Positions 1-13,787 are shown, counted from the first letter of the stretch. The stretch: DNA of 64,000 bases from Monarcha castaneiventris obscurior (GCA_026261815.1 JAMPIT010000350.1:2046001-2110000), one strand, 5' to 3'. Notes: generated from the letters alone by a model not told the origin. Numbers and translations: made by a program.

Positions 1-37
1 CTTTATTTTAAGAATCACCTCTTGTTTCAGAAGAACA

Positions 38-885
38 AAATCACAGAATCATATAGACTGGAGGAAACTTCCTGAGGTCAAGAGCAGCCTCCTGCTCAAA
101 GCAGGTCCAGATGTGTTTGCTCAGGATCTTGCCCAGTCAAATCTGAGCATCTCCAAGGGCAAGAGCTCCAAAACCCCTCAGGAAGATTTTACCATGCTTA
201 TAGGAGGAAAAAAAAAAAAAGGAAATAAAAGCTTTTTCTTTATCTAAATAAGACTCCCCTTGTTTTCAGGTTGTCTCTTGCCTTTCTTCCTTCCACTGCG
301 CAACTCTAATACAGGTTCAGCTTTGTCTTCTTCTATCTCCTCCCATTAGGTAACTAACCCCCTTTATGCTTCTCAGGGTTGAACAAAGTAACATCTCCTG
401 AGCCTGTCCTACTATGTCACCAGCTCCAGCCATCTAAACATCTTAGTAGCCCTCCACAGAATTTCCATCAGTATGACAATGACTTTCATTCTGTCAAATC
501 CAAAACTGGCCATGGTACTCCAGATGCAGTCTCAAGAGCAGAAGGCTGGAGGAGTGTGGGGCACGAAAATCACCTCCCCCCTCCTGCTGGCTATACTCTT
601 GCTAATACAGCAATAGGCTGCTGACACAGGCTGTGGAGTCCCTATCCTTGGAGATACTTAAAAACTCAAAAGGATGGGGTCCTGGAGGACCTGCTGCAGG
701 TGACTCTGAGCCCAGGGTGGATAAGATGACCTCCAGAGGTCAGGCATTCCATGAGACAACCCAGGACCCAGCTGGCCATCTTTGCTGCAAGGGCACACTC
801 CTAACCCCAGTTCAGCTCCTCCACTGGGACGCCCAAGTCTTACTCTCCAAAGCTGCTTTCTTGGCTATTATCTTCCATTTCAGAT
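38..885 (-). mobile_element. CR1 LINE 3' fragment, split by a second CR1
   Basis: The plus strand opens with the reverse complement of a CR1 tail (CACAGAATCATATAGACTGG) and continues through CR1 3' sequence, including the CTCCAGATGCAGTCTCAAGAGCAGAAG block. After an interruption at about 617-757 it resumes with TTTGCTGCAAGGGCACAC, the expected next part of the element. It is diverged and 5'-truncated. Confidence 0.85.
617..757 (+). mobile_element. Short CR1 3' end nested in an older CR1
   Basis: GGCTGTGGAGTCCC and TTGGAGATACTT, followed by GATGACCTCCAGAGGTC, are the last part of a plus-strand CR1. It lies inside the minus-strand CR1, whose two halves match the consensus order on either side. 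Confidence 0.7.
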
Positions 886-3800
886 GAAGCATGAGCTTCA
901 TCTTGTGCTCCCCCCATGGTATTCCAACCCCATGGTATTCCAACCATTTTCTCCAGTAGAGAAAAATACCTCTTCCCAAAACCTAAAACAATCAAACTAG
1001 CTTCAGCTTCAAGTTTCCTCCAAAAATGAAATTAACACTAAACCAACCCACAAAAGTATCAAGCATTTTCCTCCCCTATACAAATTCACACCTACAGCAT
1101 CCTATGAAAACATACGGATATTTGAGGACTGTAATTTTAAGTAAAACTGAAGTTAAAACATAATCAAATTAGTAAAGAAAACTGTATCTATGACTAAGTA
1201 CAAATAAACTAAGCTAATCCAAAAGCAAAATTTCAAGAGAATAAAGGCCCAGTGGCCTCTGAGGGGAAGTTTGATGCACAGTAGTCTGACTACACCTCTC
1301 CTTCACTACTCCACCTAGATTCTGCATTGAGATGACCTAATTTTTGCTACATCCTATTGCATGTTTGACCTCTTCCAAAGCATAAAATCTATGGTAGATT
1401 CAGAAGCCTGAATATTCTTCTCATTTTATTTGATTCTAAACTCACTTGTTCTTTCATGACTTGTTTGTATACCCTTAGAGACTTAATCCTAGAAGGTCTA
1501 CTTCATTATAGGCATCTCATGACAGATAAAAGACATAAAACGTGATATGAAAACTCCAGCAAGTCACTAGTTCTAGATATATTTCAAATGTCCCTTCTGT
1601 TAACTACGACAGTGTTCAACACAAATGGACAACTACAAAAACAGCTACTAAAATGCAAGACAAAGCAGATGAATGTGACATATTGCAGAACTGAAGGAAT
1701 TGTTTCAACAAATACAAATTCCTGGAAATAAAATTCACATGGAGGGTTTTTGAGGAATTTTTATTCTTGCTGCTAGAAGCAACTATGATTTTAGAAGGAA
1801 TCTTGATCTTCCTTTATATATTACTGAAAGGATCACGTAAGCTGAAGTCTAGAGCTCTTGTTGCAATGCACCCTACAAAGAATAAAGATCTAACTCCAAA
1901 ACAAATGTCAGACCAATACCCTAACTTCATGGCATATTAGAAGCCTCATTTCTGTTTGCAACTGAAACTAATGAAAACCTCTGTTCTTCAACCTCCCAGC
2001 TACTTCAGTAAAGCTGTTAGTGCCTTGAATCTAGGTATCTGTGCTACAGACTTTTATTCTTGACTGAAATAAAAGCTGTATCATCTGCTTCATCTGCCTT
2101 GACAAGACCATGATGAAGGACATGCCAGCAGTGTAAGAGAGCATTCTTGCTACAACTTCTCCCACGCAAGGGCCAGTCAACAGAAAATATCAGAACAGCA
2201 GATGATGCCTACAATGCTATGTAGTAGCCCAAAGATGTGCTTCCAGTTCAAGGAAATGCTTTGTAGTTAAAACTCCATGGTATAACAGATGGTTAAATAC
2301 TTCTCAATCCAGGCAAACCTCCCTGGTAGCTTTATGGAGTAAGAGGTTTGGATTAAAATTAAGAACACCACCAGGAAATTCCAGGACAGACACATAGTAC
2401 ACCTGTGTTTAAACAGAAAAAGAGAAAGAAGACAAAATTTTCTGTAAGTAGAAAAGCAGATACATTCACTACATGGAATTCTAGGATAAAAGAGATTCCT
2501 CAGAAAGGTAATCAAGAAAATAGCAGCTGAACTACTTCAGATTAATTTGAAAGGATGGTCTGATGGATCCACAGGCAACATGCATGTCTAAGAAAACAAC
2601 CAGACATCAGCAGAATCTGTAAAAGAAGAAACTGTGCAATTTATTTTCTCTTAAAATACTGTACCCAATTCATCCCTCCCCCAAGAATAACACCTGTAAA
2701 CTCCTCCTCAAAAGCATCTGCCCAAGTCCTAAGAGCAAAGGATGAAGCAATTGTTTTTGTGGCCCTTGAACACCAAGTGATTTACGTTTACATTCCATCA
2801 GCTGAACTCTGCAAACAGCTAAATCGATAACTTGTCCAGTACTTTTCCTTGGCATCTCCAACTGCCAGTGCTGTCTTTTTGCTGGTTTTGTTCTTGCTCT
2901 CAAGACACCTGTCTTCCTGTCTCTGAGAAAAGCAGAGCTGAAAACACCTGCTTCAAAAAGCAAATTACTACTACATTAACTGAATGTTTCAGCTGTTTCT
3001 GTTCTGCATTTTCTCTCTTCCCCTCAACCCCACCCAGGTAATTCCTCCAGGTACACCAGTGTATGGATGTGGTTATATCCATCATGATACCTAGTCATAT
3101 CACCTCCTTGCTGCCTCTTCCCAAGAATCTCCTGTGTTCCCACACAAATCACACGTCACAATTTTGACTGCCCTATGTAGTTTTCTTCAGAACTACAAAG
3201 CCATTTTAATATTTCTGGTGGACCCATCTCATTGTATCTTCTAAAATATCGACATAATAGTATTCTGAACAGTTACGATGAATGATATGCAGATGTCTAA
3301 GGAATCTGATTACATAGCTTTTATTGAAGAGCAGTGAATTCTACAGTTGGAAGACAGGTATTTGAAGAAGAGACAGCAAAATAAATGGCTCCAGAAAGCA
3401 GAAGTAAATAAACAGCAGAAGAAAAGGTAGAACAGGATAGTTTCTAAGACTTAATTTGCATCAGAGATGCAAGAAACTTGGGATCATAAATATCAAGAGG
3501 TCTCAAAAAACCTCCCCACATCATTGAGCAGGAAGAAATTATTATTCCTTGGCTGATAAAGATTTCTGTCTTTTAACCATGGTAGATGGGGTAAAAAGCA
3601 TCTAGCTATGTGTAGTTGTAGAAGTATGCACTTCTGCAGTATTATCAGAGATTACTTAATACCAAACTGACTATTACCTGAAGCAAACAGAAGTGGTTTA
3701 TTGTATGAGGAAGAAACTCCACTACTAAACCACCATTCGATCTGGCTGAAACCACAGAACTTCTCCTTAAAAGTGACCAGAAATTAAAAAAAAAAAAAAA

Positions 3801-6771
3801 AAAGTCAGTATTTGTAACATTTCAATGTAAATGGGCTGTTCAACTCTCACAATTGCTGACTTTGTCAAGAGTGCTTACTCTTGAAACAGACACTTGGAAA
3901 TGAGAGTTTATAAAACAGTAACAACAGCAGGAAGAGGTAGATTTTGTAGTTAATTGTACTACCAAGATAAAAAGGAAGACAGGAAGGACACTCTGTCTTA
4001 ATAGCAAAGAAGCACAGAAAAAAACCCAGACACTGCATGGGACAAGACAAAGCAGAAAACTCTAGATGCTTCCACTGAAGTGCTGAGTGACAGGACATTC
4101 TATCCCAGCATTTGGTGATATTTAAACCAGTAGGTAACAATGCACTTTATGAGACATAATAGTATTGTACATAAAAGTACAAACTCTACACAAACAATTA
4201 ATTGTTAGCTGCAGAGCTGATACGCATATTATTGTATACACTAAAGGCTCTTAAGTCCCTGCAAAGAGATAAAATAGATAAATGAGCTTTAAGAGTTTCA
4301 CAAGAGCAGTTCCTTGGCAAGGGGCAGAAACTGAACAAGGAAGCACAAGTGCCTAGGATGGCTTTTTTTCCTGTTGCTTGTAAGTGAATAGCTTAGAGGG
4401 ATGGCATAGCCATAGCTGAAGCATGTTCAGAAATAAGTCTTCATCTAATCAAGAAGTAACCAAACGCACTTTTATTCAGTATTGAAAATTTTCACTAGAC
4501 GAAAAGACACTGCAAGCACCCTCCAACTAGAAAAATTCTTGTTTGGCTCGCATTCATACAGTATCACTCCAGTCCAGAGCTATCAAAAAGCCTATGAAGA
4601 AATAGCTAGAGCTCCTTTCCCCCCAGTCTGATCCCCCCAGCCCCCTTTTTGGTAGTAGATGAAGACCATCACTTTTAAGAACGCCCCAAAGCAAGCAAAT
4701 CCCAGGTCACATTCTAAGAGTAATTTTAGTTACTGAAACGAAGTTTAAAATTAAAGGAACATTTTTAACTAGCAAGGCATTAAATGCTTTCTTGGTAGAA
4801 TCAAGAGCACTGTGGACTGATCAAGCAAGGAAGCAAAATATTTTTAAAAGCAGACACAGATGCTGCTTTAGCTTAGTTGAAAAAGCTGAAAATTCAAAGG
4901 GGTATGGTTGGCTGCACAAGCTAAGTCACAGGATTTTCCACCTGTTCCTTAAAACAAGGTTGTCAAGTCTGTACCCTAATCCAGCAAACCAGGACACAAA
5001 CATGGGAACCACCTTGAAAAGGACGTCAACTGATATTGTGGAGACAGCAAACATGCAATAGTAGCAGAAACAGAAATACTGAAAAAACCTAGGTATGAGC
5101 TTGTGGTTGTGTTGTCTTTATGGCAGGCACAGTTGAGGTCACTTCCAAGTTGGTGCATACAAACTAATTTGCAAATGATTCACTAAAGTAGTTTTATTAA
5201 TGGTTACATTTTCATTTTAACTATACAAAATATCTGCTCAAAGAAATAAGGTATTTCAGTATTTGTACACTAACACACAATTTCAGTCACCTCCTGTTCA
5301 AATACAATTTCATTCTCTTCTAGTGTTTTTTTTTTGTTTTTTTTATTTTGTTTAGTGTCATTCTTTAAGTCCCTCTTGACTCTCTACAAGTGAAGAGTTT
5401 GAACCTCAGTGCAACAACAAGAGTGTATAATCTAGCGATAATTATCATTTTCAGATTTAAAAAATATAAACACTTCCAATGAGAGTTTTGTTTACACATT
5501 TTATCTAAATTGTCACACTTGTTTTATTTTTGGAGAAATGACTTTATCACTATCTTTTTTTAAAAGCTTGACTTGCACTTAGCTGTATTCACAAATGGCT
5601 GTTGTATCACAGAAATTAACTTGCTCTTGCATATAACTACAGTGAGCATTGGTTATGTTATGCCTATTTATTATTTTCTAATTATTTCAGAAATTATTAT
5701 TTTTATTTCATAACTTTTTAATACTAAAACAGCTAAGTTCTGCAATCACTTCAAGTTTTAGGAAAGAAAGAACAGCCATGACCACTCAGAAAATCAAAAC
5801 ACATACTGCAGTATTAAAGATTATGTGTGTCTCGCTTTTAAAGCAGGTTCTGAAACTGGTACATAGGAAGCTAAGTGCATCCATCACCTTGAAAGGTGAC
5901 TTAGGACATTTAAGAAAAAACCTACTCTCCATCCCAGGAATAACTCGTTTCTTACTCCCAGGAACAGTTTAAAGAAAAGGAAAGAAATACTTTCTAGCAG
6001 ATTACTTGCAGTAATTCAATTACTTGTCATTCTGAAAGCCACTGTAATTTTTATCACCCACAAGTTTAATTTTTTCATTCCAAGAAAAGAAAAAAAATGT
6101 CCATGATGAGTTATTGAAAAATTTTGTGTTCAAATCAGTGAATTATTTATTTAAAAAATTGTGATTAAGTATATAGATAGGTACAATAAGAAGGAGTTTT
6201 CATTTATTACTATGACAAATGTATAGCAATATTGATAGGAGTATGACATTTACAATATGAACTGCTTAATACAAAGCTCATACCAGTAAGACCTATTTAT
6301 TTTACAACTGTTTGTAAGAAAACATTTGCTAAAACTCTTATGTCACACACAATATTTAGTTGTACAACACAATTGTTGGAATCAAATGACATCAACTTTT
6401 TGTGTTATTTCTTTCATTACGTTTATTTCAGTATGTAATAATGACTCTCCCAAAATCTCTCTTTCAGCAGTTCTCCTCTAAAAGCAAGATCTAGTAATTT
6501 CCAAGGAAACATTGTTACAACTGAACAAAACAACCCATAATTTACCAATTGCGGCCTAGTGGGTTGTCAGTGACATTTTGCAGTCTAAATTTCTTTTCTA
6601 AAAAACCACAACTCCCTGAACATACTCAGCTCAAAAAACCAAAATAAACTTCAAACCTAAATAAACCCTGCTAGACAACTAAATATTCTTAAGTATTTGT
6701 GTCCTGAGCAACTTTGGACACCTATGGCATACACTGAAAGAACTTCCAGTTTTATAACTTGACTTTCATAC

Positions 6772-8010
6772 ACTGATAGAATTGCAGAATGGTTTAGGTT
6801 GGAAGATCATCCAGCTCCAATCCCCTCTGCCATGTTCAGGGACACTTTCCACTAGACCAGGCTGCTCAGGGCCCCATTCAACCTGGCCTTAAACACCTCC
6901 CTGGGAAACCTGTTCAGTGCCTCACTACCCTTTACAGCAAAGATATTTTTTCTAATATCTAATCTAAACCTACTCTCTTTAAATCTGAACCCTGTTCCCC
7001 TTTGTCCCATCATTACGTGCTCCTGTGAATAGTCTTGACTCATCATTCCTGTGAATTCCCTTCAGTTACTGGAAGGTGACAATTAGGTCACGCTGAAGCC
7101 TTCTGTTTTCCAGACTGAACCACTCCAACTCTCTCAGCTCAGCTCACAGGAGAGGTCCTCAATCCCTCTGATCAACTCAAGTGTCCCTCCTCTGGATTCA
7201 CTCCAACAGCTCCATGTCCCTCCTGTGCTGGGAGCCCAGAGCTGGATGCAGCCCTGCAGGTGGGGTCTCAGCAGAGCAGAGCAGAGGGGCAGAATCCCCT
7301 CCCTGGCCCTGCTGCCCACGCTGCTTTGGATGCAGCCCAGGACACGTTTGCCTTTCTGGGCTGTGAGTGCCCATGGCTGGGTCACGTCCAGCCTCTCACC
7401 CACCAGCACCCCCAAGTCCTCCTCACAGGGCTGCTCTCAATCTGCTCATCCCCTGGCCCGTGTTGATACTGGGGGATGCCCCAAACCAGGTGCATCTAGC
7501 ACTTGGTCTTTGTCCTTTATCTGAACTTCTGTAAAGCCTTTGACATGGCTGAGATTCCCATGCACCCACTTCAAGCTTGTCCAGGTCCCTTTGGATGGCA
7601 TCCCATCGTTCAGCTGTGTCACTGCACACTCCGCTTGGTGTCATTTGCAAACTTGCTGTGGATGCACTTGGTCCCTTTGTCTATTCCTTAGTGAAGACAA
7701 GAAATAACACTAGTCCAAATATGGACCCCTGAGGAACACCACCTGTCACCGATGTTTATCAGGACTGAATCATTGACCACTACCCTCTGGAGGCAACCAT
7801 CCAACCAATTCCTAATCCACCTAACAGTCCACCCGCTGAATCCACCACTTTCCAATTTGGAAAGAAGAACATTGTGGGGGACCATGTCAAAATCTTCATA
7901 GAAGTCCTGATAAATATCTATAGCCCTTCCCTTATCCACTGATGTAGTTCACCCCGTAACAGAAATCCACTCAGTTGATCAGACAGGATTTTCCCATAAG
8001 AGCTTCTCTT
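6772..8010 (-). mobile_element. CR1 LINE, 3' part with reverse-transcriptase remnant
   Basis: The element is about 1.2 kb and 5'-truncated. Its 3' tail is at the left (ATAGAATTGCAGAATGGTTT) and its coding remnant at the right. On the minus strand, 7939-7700 encodes a relic of CR1 reverse transcriptase with the recognisable blocks [14 protein letters not shown] and [13 protein letters not shown]. The frame then breaks, so the copy is dead. It is antisense to nothing here: it lies in the same orientation as ZMYM2, within its intron. Confidence 0.95.
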
Positions 8011-9861
8011 AATAATACCCCAAACTCCTCACACTCCATGAATATTTGAAACTTACCAATTAACAATTACACATAATCACCATTCCAAAACAGAGGCACA
8101 CAAGCACTCAAATTAAGCTTCTCACAGCCTATTATAGTTGCACAGTACCAAATATTTTGATAAAGGAATTAAGAACTTGCTTGCATAAAATCTGCTGTCA
8201 GAACTAAATGAACCAAAACAACGTTTCTCAATTTTAAAGGTTCTCACAATAATGCACGAACTTGACACTACTTGTGAAGATCACTGGTACTGCAAACTGC
8301 TCCTCCTCCCCAAATTAAACCAGAACATACAACTTGCTACCCATATCCTTCTCATTGTCAAATACATATCTAAACACAAAATATAACAATATGTGAACAA
8401 ATACAGTATATTCTGTCATTGAAGTACAAATTTATTATTCAACCTCAAAATTCCATTTTCATTTCGAAATTCCATGTGCAGTGTAAGTTACACTGGTTGT
8501 GTGGGAATGTCTCATGTTCAAAGTTAATCTCCTGCACTTTTGTTTCTTCAAGAGACAGTATTCAACGTTTCTTCAAGTCTTTCCATGGCTTCTGGGCATG
8601 CCTACGTTTTTAGTAGCTTGACAACCTATCCTGCCCCTTTTGGTACAGCTGTGGCAAAAAAATAACGCTTAGGTTACGTTTCCAGTTAGGCTGTTGACAT
8701 CCGCACGTTTCCAGCTTTGCTCTTTACACACAGCACATACACAGGAACAGCCAAACCCAAGAGCATCAGAGCTCAGCACCCAGTGAGAAAATACAAGCAC
8801 ACATGATGCAACATTAAAGAACTTTGCAACACAGTATTGCAATGCCTCTTCTCTTGGACCACTGGCTTCTTAAAAATGGGAAGAGATGAAGAATGAACCC
8901 CAAGCAACATGCAGCACTGGGGGCACTCACATATTCAAGTGTGCATTTCAAAACCAGAAACAGAAATTTCTTGCTAGTAAAACAGCACTGTCATACTTCA
9001 GAACACTACCCCTACAAACTCAGAGCAGAACATACCAAATAAAAGAACCCAAATAATAAGAACCCAAATAAAAAAACCCACAAATTCCCTTATTCTATAT
9101 CCCCCCCTGAAATATTTAGTATTTCAGAGCTATCCTATTATACTGTAAATACTGTGATTAACATTTAAACCTTCCAGCCAGCATTAGCAACAGTTCAGAG
9201 TTAAGCTGCCTCTGCAATATGTAAAAGACATCAGCATCAGATTTCTTGATTTGGAATTATTTTTAAACACAATACTACTATCTTAACAGTCTTAAAAACA
9301 AATTAAAAACAAACCAAGTAAATAAAATGAAAGCATAAAATCTAACACATGGAAGGATGAAAGTAACAATTTTTTAAATCTTATGCTGTACAATGGAGAT
9401 GAGACATAGTACAAGTACACAGTCAAACTGTAACCAGTTAAAGCTTTCTCATAGCAATGTCCAATCTGTATGTTCGGCATATTTTTAAATACTTAAACTG
9501 CATACAAATGAGCTTTTATATATAAAAGACCCCATAACTGAAGGACCAGTAAGCCTTTGTGTTGTGCTTGCTATTAATATACTCCAGATACACTCAATAG
9601 AAAGAAATAGAAATTACTAACAAAATTTATTTTCAGTTGAATTTTCATTAATAAGTATTGCTATTAAAGCAACATCAAAAGGAGACAGTAGCAAAAGGTC
9701 CATTGCAGATAGTGTTTTCTTACTGGCATTAATTTCATTTTTAGAAGTCTTTGTTACGTATGTCTTCTTAGGAGAAGTAAACCCATGCTATTAGAAATAG
9801 GATAAACTTAAGAAGTATTAATGTTTATTTAATTTTAATTTATAGGTAAAGAAGTCATTAC

Positions 9862-10074
9862 CTGCTTGTATTCACCAACGCAGTTCTGACAGCAGAATCT
9901 TTTCTGCTGACCATCAATAATAAGGACATTGTTTCCAGCTCCTTTACTGGGCAAATACTCCCCACAATGCTCACAGCAATTCATTATTAAACCATTTGCC
10001 ATCCTGTATTTATTGAAGCAATGGTCACTGCACAGCTTATGAGTCATATTTTTAAAGCTAACTTCATGACGAAT
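9862..10074 (-). CDS. ZMYM2: ZMYM2 coding exon 4 of this window (residues 436-506)
   Basis: This internal exon encodes 71 residues of the MYM zinc-finger array of ZMYM2, a nuclear SUMO-binding corepressor known to associate with LSD1-CoREST-HDAC complexes. It is in phase 0 at both ends. The acceptor is a T-rich tract ending TTTTTTAG before ATT CGT CAT, and the donor is CAG|GTAATG. Paired cysteines that would bind zinc are visible: C450 and C454, C468/C469 and C472, and C496/C497 and C500. The stretch [19 protein letters not shown] is nearly the mammalian protein as I remember it. The next exon in mammals (starting near GSHPSFLKEV) is not seen to the left, so the following intron runs off the window. 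Assignment is by recognition of the protein, not by a search. Confidence 0.95.
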
Positions 10075-10887
10075 CTAAAAAATAAAAATAAGAAAGTATT
10101 CTATCACTACACAAGCACAAAGTTGCCTGAAACTAGTAGACCAGCCACAACTCTTACATTCAAATAACTAGATTGTACTATCTCACTATTTAAAAACCTG
10201 AAATGACCATGAAATACAGAAACAGAAATTGATGTTTCTGTTGTCTCCAAAGTTCTAGGAAAAAACTCTTAGACTTATCTACTCTTTTGCCCAGAAGGAA
10301 AGACCAGAGGGAAAGATGTGGTAAGTGTGTATGAAAGCAAAAGGTCAATTTATGCAATTTTATAAAATGGTCAATTTACAGGTGAAGAAACGGCATATGA
10401 AGACTGGCCAGACAGTATGCTGTGTAAAGTAGTAGCTTGAACTATGCTGGGCTCAGTAATCAAGAAGGCAACAAGAATAAATAAATACATTAATGAGATT
10501 TTAAAATTACACACATTCTACAGATCTCTAAAACCACCTGCATTACCTTTCAAAACATACAGTAAAAAATAGTGGAACTTGACATTTTTTTATCAGCAAT
10601 TCTTTTATGTGGGAGATCTGGGTTATAATTCCAAGATTCCATGCCAATAGAACACCTTATCAGCAAAAGTTTCACTTTAAGTTTCTGAAACAAATATCAA
10701 ATATCAACCTCTTGGAATACTTTCTTCCTTCAGCTGCTCTTTGTGAATATTAAGGCTGCATATTTTAATATCTCACTGTGTCTGAAAACACTGAAGACTT
10801 CACATTTTCTTATTTTCAGTTCTCTTATTTCAGTCTATAACTATTAATATGTCACTATTGAGAAAGACAAAAAACAGTCAACCAGAC
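10075..10887 (-). other. ZMYM2: ZMYM2 intron between coding exons 3 and 4
   Basis: This 813-bp AT-rich intron has a weak donor (GTCTGG) and a normal acceptor. I see no repeat or RNA gene in it. Confidence 0.9.
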
Positions 10888-11053
10888 CTCAGTCAGTTTA
10901 CCACAGATCGTGCATCTTGATTTATTCAAGGCTCCTTTTGAGGGACTCTGTTTATCTTCATAGAAGGATAAACACGATGTACTGCAAAACTCCTGGAAAG
11001 ACTCACTTGAATCTACTTGAGCAACAATGGTACCTTTCATTGTTGTTATATCT
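10888..11053 (-). CDS. ZMYM2: ZMYM2 coding exon 3 of this window (residues 380-435)
   Basis: This 166-bp exon completes the split lysine codon K380 and ends exactly on E435. It begins DITTMKGTIVAQVDSSESFQ and carries the finger cysteines C403 and C407 (EFCSTSC) and C427 and C430 (CTICGK). The acceptor is TTGTATTTCAG|AGATATAAC. The donor implied by protein continuity with the next exon is GAG|GTCTGG, which lacks the usual A at +3 and +4 but keeps G at +5. Between them the two flanking exons restore the family sequence KLTE-IRHEVSF without gaps. The exon belongs to the MYM zinc-finger array, known to mediate protein-protein contacts in the corepressor complex. Confidence 0.95.
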
Positions 11054-13501
11054 CTGAAATACAAAAAAAAAAATTTTTTTTAAATCATGTGCTTGTATAT
11101 AAATACATAAAAAAACAAGAACACTTCTCATGTTATAAGCTCCAATGCTAACATTTCAAAACAGTTTTTTTTAGTTGTTGGTCACAGGATGAATACTAAG
11201 TTTAATAATATTTTTGCAACTACTGTAAGTCAGTCTTTACTATGTAAATGCCTATTTTTTTTCTTTAGATTTGGGTTGTTTTTTCCCATTAAATTATTCT
11301 AGAACTAAACAGTAGTAAACTACCATTACATGCAGTTATGGCAACCCAATTTAATACAAAAAACTAACACAGCAAATTTGAACTAGCCATTTTATAATGG
11401 TTCTTTCTTTTACACAAAAGCTATATATAAGTTTCATATGAAAAATTCAGATTTATAATAAAAAGCAAGAAATGGTCTTTGTAAGTAACTAACTTCACCA
11501 TTTCCAGTATTAATCTCAGGAATGGATGAGAGGAAGAGATAAAGTTGTTTTCTCATATTTCTCAAACTTATAAACACAACCAAAAAGCTTCAAGCTCAAC
11601 CACAAATGTGCCTAGAAGCTTTTAACATTCAAAATATTAAAAAGTTATTTCCATCATTACTTTAAAGTTCCAAAGTACCTGAGCAGTTAAGGCAACTGTC
11701 CATTAAATTGTACCAATTTAACGCAATTTAAACCAGAAATAAAATTAATGTGAAATCGAGCAAACCTTGTTCTAACCAGACTTACACTATCCCAAACTAA
11801 TACACGCCATATTAGAAGAATTAAGGAGAAAAAATAAAAGCCTCTTCCTTTGCCTTCTAATCAAAAAAACCCACAAAAAAATCCAAGACCTATTACTGAC
11901 ATACAGGAAACGCTATTGGGCAGAATATATAAAAAAACTGATTGGGCATATCTGGATCACCAGCTGGAAAACACATGCCCCACACAGTCCTACCTATAAG
12001 CCCTAAAACTAAGATGGATAAAAAACACTGGGAAAATGGGGAAAATGTATATTTCCAAATACACTAAAATTAATTTTAACTAACCTCAAAAGCTAGAAAT
12101 AGGGTATTTTCCTCATCATTCAAAAATTAAGCCTTTCCATTCAGGGCAGTTTTGTATGTAGCCTCTTGCAATACACAGCTTAGGTATCTCCAAAGTGGCA
12201 AGGGAGCATGGATTTAGCCATTATTTCAATCAGAAATAAAAAGACTTGTCTAATCCTAATCTTTGCATATCATGCAGCTATCTGAATATGGTAGTCACCA
12301 GATTAGGTCTAAAAAAAATAATAGTGTAAAAACACATAAAAGTCAACAGAAAGAGCAAGGATTGCTTTTAACCAGCCCTGCACAGGGAAGGGTTCAGAGA
12401 ATGTGATCTTTTACACATACTTTTAAAAAGCTAGAATATGTTACATTTCCTAGGTTTTTAGTGTACCAAGGTAAGAGTATAGAGGGTATCAATGTTTTCT
12501 ACAGCTTATTTTTACTGAATGCAAAGGGAAAAAAAAAAAACCCACAGTATCTTGCATCTGAATACCAGCCACTAAACCACCACACTGGACAGTGAAGTAA
12601 AAGGTTTTTTTCACTAGTTTGAATCTGTGACTGAGCAAAGACCACGCTCTCCAGAGCACACACTAACAAAGGCAGTCTTTATTACAAGCCTTCTTTAGTT
12701 CAGCGAGAATTCATCCTTTCACCAGCATCACTGCAGTGTGTACCAGACTGAGAATATGAAAAAGTGCAAAAAGCTCAGTAAACAGTACTCTGAAAGAACA
12801 AGGTAGTACAGCTATTCTGTACACTCAACACTACCAGAACACAATTAAAGAAGACTTGTCTTTGGCAATATCACGTCTGGCAAATCATGAAAAACTACAA
12901 GTCAAACCTAACCAGTAATTTAGAATAAGCCACTTCTAGCTATGCTTGTCACTCTCTCTATACTGCCCACTTCAGGTATCTTCAGCTACAAAACTGCCAG
13001 TTGCCCCACTTATGGGGAAAATGAAATCCAAGGCTTTTCCTCCCCCTATTTGGCTAAGAGCGGACTCTCCAAGTTTCTTCCAGCTTCTTGCAAGTATCAC
13101 TTTCTCATCCTTTTAAAGCCTCTTGATTTTACACCTTCATCTATCAAAATGAGTGCTTTCTACACAACACAAGGTCCTCTTTCTTCATAAAGGATTTTAT
13201 ACATGAAGTATATCTTGTCACAAGGTATGCCATAACTTGGACACCTTGTCTTTAAAAAAAAAAAAAATCAGTTATTTTTAGTGTATTGGCTTTCAATAAA
13301 ACAACATCCCATACTCTGAATTCAAAAGCTGGTATTATTTTGTTAGACACAGTGAATTCAACATTTCCAAACACTGAAATGACACCATATAAAACAATTA
13401 TATAGTCAGATTTTATACCATTAATGGAGCAACTCTCATGCATGCACAAGAATCTCAATAGTACTGGCTTTAGCTGCTAGAGTAAAACAAAATAAACTCA
13501 C
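11054..13501 (-). other. ZMYM2: ZMYM2 intron between coding exons 2 and 3
   Basis: This 2.4-kb AT-rich intron has a GTGAGT donor and a TTTCAG acceptor. It holds poly-A/T tracts only; no recognisable element was seen. Confidence 0.9.
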
Positions 13502-13787
13502 TTTCTGCACATGACACAAAGTTTCTTTGGAGTGGGTTTGTGTGAAAATGACGAGAGGCAGCTAGTGGAACAGAAAAGGTGAGCTGATCCCTTCCGCTGA
13601 TACGCAGTCTGTCCCTTTTGTAAAGGCTTTTTGCAGTTCGCACACGTGACTTTAACCTGCTTAGAAGGCTGTTGCTGGGCAGAAGGCTGGAAAATTTGCT
13701 TAGGAAGTGATGCTACAGGTGACAAGGAATCCACACCTGGCTGTTTCTGATTCCTAGGAAAGGAAGCTGACTGGGATATCCAAGAAT
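13502..13787 (-). CDS. ZMYM2: ZMYM2 coding exon 2 of this window (residues 285-380, first MYM finger)
   Basis: This 286-bp exon starts inside codon 285 (D, phase 1) and ends two bases into K380. The first part, [20 protein letters not shown], continues the disordered N-terminus and includes a Gln/Pro-rich linker near residues 315-328. The second part opens the first MYM-type zinc finger, with C333/C336 (CANC), C357/C361 (FCSTSC) and C375/C378 (CVMC). The acceptor is TTCTTGAAG|ATTCTTGG and the donor is AGAAA|GTGAGT, a strong match. The sequence is close to the mammalian protein throughout the finger, with visible substitutions only in the linker. Confidence 0.96.

Larger units (their letters stand above)
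1..9861 (-). other. ZMYM2: ZMYM2 intron (partial; runs off the left edge)
   Basis: This is intron sequence following the exon that ends at 9862. No downstream ZMYM2 exon is recognisable in it: the family's next fingers would give an open frame of 60 or more codons and none is seen. It contains a nested CR1 pair near the left edge and a large CR1 at 6772-8010. The remainder is AT-rich unique sequence with short poly-A and poly-T runs, for example an A run near 3785-3803 and a T-rich tract near 5326-5356. Nothing else is recognisable. Confidence 0.85.

Noticed and set aside
7134..7524. Several overlapping frames of 61-99 codons
   Set aside because: They lie inside the CR1 element at 6772-8010 and are remnants or shadows of it.
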